From Archilochus colubris (Eukaryota; Chordata; Aves; Apodiformes; Trochilidae): 64,000 nt of DNA. The notes beneath the pieces were generated by a model. That model was given only the letters and a program-made list of their open reading frames with translations, made no database searches and was not told the origin of the DNA. The position numbers and the translations under genes were made by a program. The DNA lies in assembly GCA_023079485.1 (NCBI GenBank), contig CM041084.1, positions 20,364,609 through 20,428,608 on the forward strand, given 5' to 3'. Positions 13,471 to 24,300 of this stretch are shown here, in pieces (position 1 is the stretch's first letter; each line of letters starts with the position of its first letter).

Positions 13471-14687
13471 CTAAAAACACAGATAATAAAATGTAAGAAA
13501 AATATATTTTCTATGCAAACAACAGAAGATAATGGAGGTGGTGGGATGCAGCTGTTATCTTGGACATCACAGTTATTCATGGCAGAGATCAAATTATCAT
13601 CTGTGTCATGAGCTGTTTTGGCATCACACTTATTTTCACAGTCGACATCAGTCTCTTTTTCAGAGGACATTAATATTTTTTGACACCACATTCAATCTCT
13701 TTCCAGGGTGCTTTGACCTCTTAACATTTCTGTCTGTGAAAGCTGTAGAGTTCATTCAAACCCCCAGCTCCAGGGCATGTCCTGCATATCTGTGGGACAT
13801 CAGTACGTGACAAGTGTAAACCGGAGCAGAAGGGAAGGCTGAGGTTGGGAAGTGCAGGAGCTCTGGGGCCTCCATGAAGGTCTGGGGCTTAAAAGATAAG
13901 TGAGTGGTGGCTACTATTATCTTAAAGCAAGAACAGCTACAACTCTTGCTACTCTTTTATTCCCCATTGAGTTTTGAAATGTGAGCAACTTGAATGTGGT
14001 GTCTGCTAAGCAAAATGGCAGATCAAAGAGCATGGTGGTGGGTCTGGAGGTTCAGGTAGCTTCTAGCATGAGGAAGGAAAAGTAGCACAAAGCTCTCCTA
14101 AGCAGGGAGAGGAAAGCACAGCAAGGTCTTGTGGAAGGGGAATATGGAGATTCTGGCAAAGGCAAAGGGGATGTGGGATGTGGTCTCTGCCATGGCTTCT
14201 AGCAGCAACAGTCTGAGCCTCAGAGGGAGAACTGAGAAGCAGCTGGGTGGGATGTGTCTTTTGAGAAGACTGTGAGGTACCTCTGAAGGGTAGAGGAAAA
14301 TGGCATCAAGATTAATAGTTTTTATTTTTAATTAATTTTTTATTATTACTTCTGAGCTTCTTTTTAGTGCTTCCTTGGTCTTCTAAATTATCTATGACTG
14401 GACCTGAATCTGGAAGCCCTACTATGTGCAATGAAACCAGTCTACACCTACTGAAGAAAATGCAGTCCCTTTTGTGTGTGATTGTCTCCCCAGCACCTGA
14501 GAACTGAGACATCCTTGAGTCAGAGCAACCATATTTGGTTAAATTTGGGGTTTTCTGTTATAACCTATGGAATGCTGTATGGTACTGCTAACTTGTTAGT
14601 GTCATCTGCCCAATGAATTACTGACTGGAAGCTTCTCTTTCAATACAATTATTCCTTGCCAGACACAGTGGGCTTTATATGGAGGGG

Positions 14688-14862
14688 CTAGTGGTTTTTT
14701 GGGCTGTTTTGTTTTGTTTGTTGTTGGTTTTTATTTTTTTGTTTGGTTGGTTGGTTTCGGTTTTGTTGTTGTTTTGTTTGGTTTTGGGTTTGCTTTGGTT
14801 TTTTGTTTGTTTTGGGTTTTTTTGGTTTTGTTGGGGTTTTTTATGTTGTTTTTTTTTTCTTC
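14688..14862 (+). repeat. T/G low-complexity tract
   Basis: About 175 bp is composed almost only of T and G on the + strand (TTTGG, TTGTT and GGTTTT units, irregular). Open frames of 62-86 codons in several frames here exist only because such DNA lacks stop codons. It lies about 420 bp upstream of the CUBN start codon. Confidence 0.85.
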
Positions 14863-15100
14863 TGTAACAATTCAGGTTGTCAAATAATCTTTCTTTCTTT
14901 GCCTGCATGTGGGGAGATAAGCCATTCCCTCAGCAGACTGCTGCCAGTTGCAAGGTCCCCTGAGACACAGGGGTGCTCAGCTGTACAAAGGTCAAAGGCA
15001 TAATGATAAAATACGAGCAGATTTCAATTAATGCTCTTTCAAAGGTCTTGAAACCAAAAGAGAAAAAGATAAAAATGCATGGATTGTCTTGGTGATGTGC

Positions 15101-15277
15101 CTGCTGTCAATCTTTAATTAAGATACCTGAGATAAAGTTCACCCTTGCAAGACAAGACAGCAGCATGGGCACCCTGTGAATAAAGAGCTGTGTGAGAGCA
15201 AAGGGCATCTGGGCTCACAGCAGTGCAATTGAGCACCAGAGGTTTCACTCCAAACTCAGGGCAGCTGGAGGAGAGCA
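15101..15277 (+). promoter_or_regulatory. Presumed CUBN proximal promoter and 5' leader
   Basis: This is the sequence just upstream of the CUBN ATG. An AT-rich TGAATAAAG at 15178-15186 sits about 95 bp before the ATG and could act as a weak TATA element. AAAGTTCACCC at 15134-15144 resembles a nuclear-receptor (HNF4/PPAR-like) half site, and TTTAATTAAG at 15113-15122 is homeobox-like. There is no CpG island, which suits a tissue-restricted kidney/intestine gene. All site calls are by eye. Confidence 0.3.
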
Positions 15278-15396
15278 ATGCTTAGGGCTGCTCCTGCTCC
15301 TGGGCTTTTAGTTGCATTTTTACTGCTTACTGGATTGAGATGTGAATCAAACCACTATGGAAACAAGAGACAGAAAAGAGCCATTTATGATGAACA
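15278..15396 (+). CDS. CUBN: CUBN exon 1: signal peptide and furin site
   Basis: The exon has 119 coding nt starting at ATG 15278-15280. It encodes [20 protein letters not shown] followed by RC, a clear signal peptide with a hydrophobic core at residues 9-20, then a short propeptide with KRQKR at 30-34. Cubilin is known to be trimmed by furin at such a basic site near its N-terminus. The donor is GAACA|GTGAGT, phase 2. Confidence 0.9.
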
Positions 15397-18300
15397 GTGA
15401 GTACCATGGCTTGCAGATGCATTTGTTCATATGGTGGCTTTTAAGTACCAGTAATGGGAACAGAACAGCTTTACTGCAGCTCTTTTTTGCATACTTCTTG
15501 GCAGATATGTATAACTAAATGTTCTCTTTATTTTTTCCATAATACAACAGGCCTCGTTTGTCCTCAGAGCAGGGTAATTTAGTGTTCTACACTGGCTCCA
15601 GCAAAAATATTGAATTTAGAACTGGATCGCTGGGGAAAATAAAAATTAATGAAGAAGACCTTGCAGAACATTTTAGCCAGGTGATATAGTGGCTTTTTCT
15701 TAATGCCTTTTAATTTTCAGTTTTGTGTGTTAATAGTTTGTCATCAGAATTTGTCTTAGGAAATGTTTGATGTGTTTAATATGACTGTTATATTATCTGT
15801 GTCTGCATTTTAATATGAAAATTATTGCATGCTTTTTATCACGCAACTACAGAAAATAATTAAAAGATTAAATTGTGCATGTAACTCTCTGAGCTCTCTG
15901 CATTTAAGTCAACTTTATAATAGTAAAGTTAAACAACAATGAAACTTTCCTAAGGTTTTGAAAAAAAAAAAAAAGTTTGTTTATAAGCTTTTAAAAAACC
16001 CAAGTTTGTTTCACATTATGTCTTCTGTTTAAATTTAGATGAGAGAAATTAAATCAGAGATTCAAGAACTTAAAAAAGCCAGTGATGCCTCTCAGAACTT
16101 GTCCCATAAGGTGGATCTGGTGACCTCCAAGGTGAGCCATACCCTTGTAGTAGCCTTCTCCAGCATTTCTACTTTTGCATTTCTCGGATTAACATTGTTA
16201 CCTTATTCATTTGAATATTTCTTGACTCCAGGGAGCTGGGGCAGAGTCCATATTTAACATCAGCTAAGAGTCTATGTTTAGTGGAAAGAGACTTACTCAG
16301 TAACTCTGGAGATAATATATTAAATATAATAATTCCTGTAAATCCTTTAATTTCCAGTTACCAGGATTACTGTTTTGATACCTGTCAGCATCTCTATGGA
16401 CTGTATCCACCAATCTTTATAGAAACAAAATCCCACTTAATTCAGGAAAAGGACCACATAAGTTCCTATACATGCTACAGATGTATAGGAGTTACAGGTG
16501 AAACGAGTTACAGGGCTTTGCAATGGAAAAAAAAAACGTATGCAGAAGTTTTGTCTTTTCCCTGCTACTAAAATCTTTTCTCCAGCATAAGATTCTGAAA
16601 CTTTCTTACTTACTTTAAGTGTCTTTTGTTACAGTGTTACAGAAAAATATTTTATACCCTGTGAGACTTCCCTTTAGGGAAACCATGCTAATACATATCC
16701 ATCATATTCCCCAAATCATTTGTAGCTTGCTCTTTGTGGCTATAACCCGCTGGGATATGGTGAAACTTTTCTTGGCTTTCAGTCTACTGTCCTGGTCTTC
16801 TGTCCTTTCCATGCATGTGAGCACCCAAACAATCCTGTTGGAAAATCCACGTTCCCATTTCTGAGCACCTGAATACATCTTCACAAGACTGAGTCTTGCT
16901 TTTTGGAGCCAAAGTGGGATATATTCAAGCCGTCATTTTCTGAAGAGCCTAAACCATTGAAATCCCAGTGAATAGGGCCTGATTTGAATGTGATTGTCAC
17001 CTGGTTTCACATACCAGCTATTTTCTTTTCTCAAAGGATAATCCTTTGTAAACTACCAGCATCCATCATGTGCCTCTGAGGTCACTTTCATACCAAGCAC
17101 AATGTAATTTGCATTTCTTTTGCAGGTTGCAAGTCTTGACAACACACTTCAAAGCTTAGAGCAGGTGAGTAAATCAGAAGCAAAGTAGAGATCAAAAAAG
17201 AAAAAAACAGTCCCAAGTAAAGAAAGTGAGCCTACAATGATTAAATAGCTATGATTTTTTCCCCTCTCATGTTTTACTCAGGAAAATTATTTTTGGTAAC
17301 AGGAGATACAAAAAGCCAAGATTTGTAGAGGAGATGGTGAAATGCCTTTTTACAAAATATAAACTGTGTAGAAGTCTCCATTCCTTAAAGGAAAAACAGT
17401 TGTAGACTCAAGAACAGCAGCTAAATACCAAGGAGAAGTAAACTCTTCCTTCACTAATCTGTCAAGATGAAGACTGTAGAGTTCAAAGTGGGTTTTATAT
17501 TGTACTAGAAATAGCTGATTTTCAATTGTCACCTACATCTCCATTGGGCTTGTGACAAGCCACGGCTACAGCTGGCAGTAAAAGAAGTTGTTGGATGAGT
17601 CACTTGTGGAATCGAGAAGACAAGATAGCCTTCCATCTCCATCTAGTCCCACAGTCTGCTGCCAAAGAAAGTCTCTGTTAATCTTTACTTTTTACAGGGC
17701 TTTTTCATCCTAGGGTTTGCAGCCCTTGTCCTTTGTAAGCCCAAGCATATTAGTCTTTCTGTGTAGATATGACTGAAACAGCTCAAAACTTTTACAGATC
17801 AACCTTGCTGACAATAGGGAGTGGGGAGAGATGACACAAGAAAGAATGAGAAAAAAAATAATGAGAAAAAAAATGTAAAAGGATTGTCTTTTAGGTAAAA
17901 GTTAATGAAACACTAAATAAGAAGGAACTTAATTTTTAGCACTTTTTCTGGGTTTCAGGCTATCCAGAGGAAAGCTTGCAGCAGTAACCCCTGTGAGAAC
18001 TCAGGGATCTGTGTAAACTCACTGGATGGTTTCTTTTGCCTCTGTCCCAGCAACTGGAAGGTGAGATTTTAGAATCCCTGAATATGGAGCATGTGTTTTA
18101 ACTAGGGATAAACTTGGCTTAGTATAATTTTGACAAAGCATAGCTTTTTAGGGTTGCTCAGGGCAGAGCAAGATATACTGATCAGCAAAGCAGCAGTATC
18201 ACACTCATCATTTGGTTGAACAAAAGCACATTTACTTCTCAACAATATCCATACATGTATCAAAAAGGAATGAAGCCCAAACCATTGGGCCTGACCCTGC

Positions 18301-21300
18301 ACTCTTATATGCAGGCAATGGCCCATGAAGCCAGTGATGCTTGGCAATTCCCACAGCAGGAAATTAGTGTTTAGATTTTGCTGACCAGAGTGAACTTCAT
18401 GCCTTGCTGTTGATCTTACACAAGGATAGAGAGAGAATGGGAGAAGGGAAAGATTTTTATTCAAACTCAAATGAATAAAACAAATGGGCATGTAAATAAT
18501 CAGTCTTGTTCGGAATTTGTGAAATCCAAAGACTTTACAGTCAAAGACATTAATGGTGCTGTTACATTCAGAAGACATGGAAGAGTCATATCTTCTTTTC
18601 AAAGGCTCTCAACCTAAAAGTTTTCCCAGCAAGATTTGAGGCAAAATTTCTGTGCTCTCAGTCCTAATAAACCAGCATCTCCTGATGGAAACAGTTGGAA
18701 AGAAAGTTTTCAGAATGTTTTGCTAGGAAGTTGGAAAGTGGGGGATAACCAGGGTCACAGAAATGCAACTGAAAAATAGTTGTGTTATAATGTTTCATAG
18801 GAGAGCTGTGTTGATAACATCTCATGGTTATGGGGTGTTATAATTCCATATTAAAATATATAATAAAATACTTGGTCCATGGTTTGCTGAATTTCTCAGT
18901 TATTTGGAAAATAAACTGGTTTTACATTTCATTTTAGGGCCCCCGGTGTTCAGAGGATGTTAATGAATGCCACCTTTATGCTGGAACAGCACTAGGCTGC
19001 CAGAACGGAGCCACTTGTGTGAACACACCAGGCAGCTACAGGTAACTTTTAAAAACTGTACACTATGTAAAATAGTTATTTTTGTACTCTGTGTCACAAC
19101 TGCAGCACAAGTTCTAGGGATAAGTCTGTTTAGTAGCTATGCACTATAATCTATTGTAGTCTGAGAGAATATAAAACTCTTAACACACAGTACACCTGAG
19201 CCAGCCCCAGACACAGAAGGGCCTCTGAAGCCATTGTCTTCTCCAATACATGAAGAGCAGCAAGAAACAAATTCATCACAGAGTTGTGCTGGGGAACGAG
19301 GCTGTGAAGCACAGATTAGCTCCAGTGACTTGATTTTCTGTTGTATGTGCAGATGCTTTAATGGAAATTTAGTGCACTGTGGTCTCCTGATGGGGCAGTG
19401 GGAAGCAACATGTTGGTCTGTAACCAGCACTCACCAATGTCCCCACCTATCACAGCCACATCATCATCCCTCAGCTGTCACCTACCCCTGGTGACCGTAG
19501 GGAGTGACGAGATGAAAGAGGTGAAAAGGGTAGAGCTTTGGCCTTGCAAAAGCTTTGAGTTGTTGGAAACCTTTTGAAGATGTGGATGGACACTCTTGAT
19601 CACTGGTATTCCCAGCACACCACATAGCTCTGGGAGATGCCTTCACCCCCTCCAGAAATACAGGTACTGCTGAGACTGCAGCACTTTGAGCTGCCAGGCA
19701 GCAAGGGAGGAGCAATCCTGTCTGCAGCCAGCTGGCCAGGAGGGTGTCTGAGCTGCCCCTGCCTGGGCCCCCACAGACATGAGATCCCTGGAGCATATCC
19801 TGCTCTTGCTGGGCATAGCTCCTCAGGAAACATGCTCTTATTAACAGGACAAGCCAGCCTGAACGTTCTACAATTTAGTTTCCAAAATGTCAAATAATCT
19901 GGTAAATAAATAACTTTCAGATACAATAGAAAGCTCTCCCTGTGCAATTGGAACAAGCAGACTGGAGAGTATGCCACAGCTTTCTGCACAGCATTTTGTC
20001 TCCTGTATCAGCACAAAAATCTTAGCCCCCACAAATATTTGCTTGGTGTAACAGTGGCTTATAGTGCTTTGTCAGTTCTTGAAAGAACTTCACACAAGGG
20101 AATCTTTCTTGCAGTGTTACTCACACTTCAGCACTAGCACAGTCTGTTGAGCATCACACTGGTATGTGATACTTCCTGTCAGCTTTGCTTTGATTTTAAA
20201 GGATGTTTCTAGGTCTGCACATGAGGGTCCGCAGCTTTCCCCAACACAGACAATTATGAAGGAAGTGATATGCGTATCAGCCTGCCTTTACTTGTTTCTT
20301 ATTGTGCTTGGAGATGTGGTGTACAGGAGTGTGACTGAATTGAGGTTTAAAAGAACAAACCCTCTGCCTTTCTTGCAAGTGGTGTCATTCTGTCAGTACA
20401 GTTGAAGGACTGTAGAATTCCCTCCCCAGCCCCACTGCACTCTCTTCACTGTCTCCCTTTGCACACTGTCTTTCTGTCTGTCTCCTGAGTACCCCCCAGA
20501 TGCAAAATCCATCCACAGGCAGAATTTGACACAGCTTTTGTCAATAAGTGTGAGAACACTGCTGCTAGTTTTCCTGGGGTCCAGTAATACAGGTTCCCCC
20601 ACTCCTGCTGTGGTGTAGTTACATGCACTTGCATGTAAAGAAAAAGATGATGCCAGGTGAAGGCATTAGGTGCTGCCAAATGGAGCATAATGCAATCTTT
20701 CCTCCTTGCTCAGATATTCTTTACCTGTGTGCTTCAAGCCATAAATCAGGCAATCTGTGAAGTAGGAGGGAAAAGAGGAGGTATTCAGGAAACACCTTCC
20801 TGAATCAGGACATTAACAGACCACTACATCACTTGAATCAAAGACTGTGAGAATCCCCAAGTCCATCAGACTTTTGTGTTACAATCAGATTGATGGAGGC
20901 CTCACCACAATGTGACATCAGCAATGGAAGAGAACCAGGGCAGCACTGAGCAGCAGTGCATTGCAATTTGGCTGAAACTCCTTGCAGCATGACCTGATTC
21001 ATGAAGCTGTTCTCTGAGCCACTTCAGATGGGTAGCAGATTAATCTTTGCCTGACTAGGCAGGAGAGAGTGCCATTGTGCTCCTCCTTCTGAACCATTCT
21101 GATTGCCTTGCTGTGTTCTTGGGAAATGAACATGAAGCTCTGAATGTCCTTTGAATATGCAAAAATGATCTGGTTCCCAGGCCTGTTGCCTCTGTGAGTA
21201 CCCAGGCTGAGCAAGAGCACTGGTGAGATGGTGTTGGTCTATCTGCCCTCTCTTAAAATAATCAACATTCTGTCTTACAGTACTGCAGTTAAGCATTAAG

Positions 21301-24300
21301 CTACTGTGGGTTTTTTAAGCCCAAGTTCATCCACATTGCTTGTCCTGGGTGCACTGTTTAATTACCTGCAATTGGCTTATCAAACTGCTGTTTCAACAGA
21401 GCATGTGACATCCTGGCAGGGACCAGAGCAGCTTATTGATGCATTGCTCCAAGGTTCAGATCAGCTGCATTGGAAAACCCTGCTTCAAATTCTGCATATA
21501 AATGCTCTCACAGAGTATTTTTCATTAGCCAGCTTAAAAGTGATTCATCAAAGGTGTGTACCTGCCATGTGTCTCTGTAAGGAGCAGACATCAGCAGATG
21601 TTACAGCATACATCTTGCATCCAAATAAGTGTCTCACTGTCATTTTAGTAAAAAGCTGGTGAACTGATAGGAGGTTTTCTGTAGGCTTAGGTCCCTTTCA
21701 GTTGGATTTCAGAGCCTTAGATTTGGTCCATGTAATGGGTTTAGTAAAGGGACAGAGAAAAGGGAAACATTATCTAATGGCTTGGAAGCTCCCAATTTCA
21801 GTTCCACCACCTATGTACAGTCCTGTGACTAAGATGTGCCCTGTAAATAATGAAATGCATCTGTCAGCCTGCAAGCCAGATGCCCTGCTGCAGGATCCAT
21901 CCTTTCATCCCACTGCTTTGTTCTTTCCACCCCATCAGTCTCAAATGCCTCCTCCTGCCCACCTCAGGCTGCAGCTGAGAGAACATCTGTCACATGCTGA
22001 GGTGCAGGTGTGAAGGTAACCTGCTCTCTGGGACGGGCCAGACATAGCCTTTCTACCTATTGCTAAAGGTAGGGTTTTAGAAAACTGGCATCATATGAGG
22101 GTCATAAGATGAAACACAAGTTTAGGCACTCATTGACTGAAGTGGCAATTTCCAGGCTTATACTCTTCTGAAGTCTCGTGTTAGACACATCTTTTTCTCT
22201 GGAAACTAACTAAAGGCTATGAATTCTCCCTTAGGGCCAGATACTCATGGATATGCACAAGTCCATGTGATTCTTGAGTCTCTGCTGAACAGAAGCCTTG
22301 CCTCTGTGGATAATCATTAGTGGGATTGTCAGTAGTGCTAAATAGACAGATTTCATGAGGAACATCACATAAATAAAAGAATAGGGGATGATCTCTTATT
22401 ACAGCAATATATGAACTTTAAGTGCTATATATAGATGACACTTTGATTTTTCTGCCTGCTTTCACCATTAGCTGCTCCTGTACTCCAGAAACTTATGGGC
22501 CTCACTGTGCTTCAAAGTTTGATGACTGCCAGGGAGGATCTGAGAGTCTCTGTGGGCATGGCATTTGTGTAGATGCAGAGAGGGATCAGCCCAACAAGGT
22601 AAGGAACAGCATATACATTGTATATAAGGTGAAGAAGCACCAAATAATGCTGAGCACCACAAAACTGTAGCACACACTGCTGCTGAAAAATAGCAAGAAA
22701 TGACACTGTACAACATAAGCTAACATCTCTGTTGTCCCAAGGACAGCGGAAAGAATTTAAAATGCCTTTTGTCTTGTTAGAGTTATTTGACATGGTATTA
22801 GATCTGCAACTACATCCATAGGGAGATGGAGAATAGTCTTTGAAAAGTCAAAGTCTTACTTGACACACAATATTCTAATTGTTCATCATCTGGGGAGTTC
22901 TAGGATATTTTGTTATGTAAATGATTAAGAATGACAAACATAATGCATCTGCATTTTTCCTGAGAAAAGGCATACCCATGGTACATTTGTGTCAATGGCC
23001 TGGAAGCTGCTTGGGGTGCACAGAGGCTGGGGTGGCTGCTGCTTTTACTTGTTGCTCCTCACTGTGGACTTAGTCTCTGGCTTCAGGACCCAGATTTCCA
23101 AGCATCTGCACTGGGTGGATGCTAGCATGAAATTGCACAGCTAAGCAGCCAGCTTGTTCTTCTGGGGAGAAAATCTGGGTACAGGGTGTTCACTCCAGAG
23201 GAATGTACTGAATATGCCAGCTTTGGCTCTTTCCTCTCCAAAGCAGCACCCTTTGCTCCTTGGTGCTCATAACACACCCATGCACCATTCCAGAGACACC
23301 ACATATTCTTCATCCTATGCTATAAAATAATTCCTTTTCTTGTTTTGTAGAAGTTTTACAACTCATCTCTTGTTTTCTGCCCATTTCTGTAGAGAAAGCT
23401 TTTCAAATGGGTTCAATGTTGCCTTAACAGTGTCTGCTCCTGTGAGTCAACAATAAAGCTCCCATCAGCTTTAATTGGACCAAAGCTGCATAAATACTGG
23501 CCATTAGTAAAGTTTACTAGAGAGAAAAATGTTTTCCTCAAAGACAATGTATATTGGCAATTTAATGTCAGCACTGCACATTGCATAGATTACTGAACAG
23601 CCAGGCTCATTTCAGGCTGCTTACAGTGATCTGCTTACCCTGGTTAAAAAGCACTTTGATGACATTTAATTATGTTCATGTACAGCTCATAATTACTGTT
23701 AATTTTCTTGGGGAGTTTTGTGGGTAAACAACAGGTTTCCTTTATGAGCACAATCGATGAGTTTGTTGTTGCTTCCATAATCTAAATAGGTAAATTCAGA
23801 GGAAGAAATAGGCTAATAAGAATACCAAAGCAACTTATTAAACAGAATGTGCAGACTATGTAATGCCCTGAAAGCTTTCTTGCTATAGGTTAAGAGCTAA
23901 TTTATAAAATTAACTCCTTCTGAACATTCCTTGACTGTTTTGTCTTAAATATGTAATGTGATGTTTTCTGTGGCAGCCCAAATACCACTGCATCTGTGAG
24001 GCTGGCTGGATGTCCCCTCCTGGCAGCCCTGCCTGCAGTGCTGATATAGATGAATGCAGCCTTCCTAATGCTCCATGTTCCCAGAATCCACTCGTGCAGT
24101 GCCATAACACACCGGGCTCCTACTCCTGTGATCCCTGCCCCACAGGTACCATGGCCTTCTGTACTCTCAGGGGGGGGGTGGTGGCAGCCTGTATGTCACA
24201 AGCACAGGATGTAGGTGGTCTGTATTCTAGAGAATAAATGCCTGCAGGTTATGTCTTATCCAGGTAACACAGGCAGCTGACTCTAACACATGATTTATCC

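Larger units (their letters stand above)
8391..15100. other. TRDMT1-CUBN intergenic region
   Basis: No convincing gene is present. The interval contains a CR1 tail near 11,760, a CpG-retaining LTR-like patch near 10,385-10,570, a minus-strand exon-like stretch at 13,397-13,470 and a T/G low-complexity tract at 14,688-14,862, each listed separately. The rest is unremarkable AT-rich sequence. Confidence 0.6.
15681..18937. other. CUBN introns 2-5
   Basis: These are short introns between exons 2 and 6 (358, 994, 794 and 877 nt) with no gene content of their own. An A run lies at 15,961-15,974. A 166-codon minus-strand open frame at 18,102-18,602 has no domain or splice partner and is taken as chance. 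Confidence 0.7.

Noticed and set aside
14675..15003. Overlapping open frames in several frames on both strands
   Set aside because: All are by-products of the T/G low-complexity tract, which cannot form stop codons easily; the translations are F/G/V or K/N/Q repeats.
18102..18602. 166-codon minus-strand open frame in intron 5
   Set aside because: No recognisable domain, mixed composition, and no splice-site context or partner exon.
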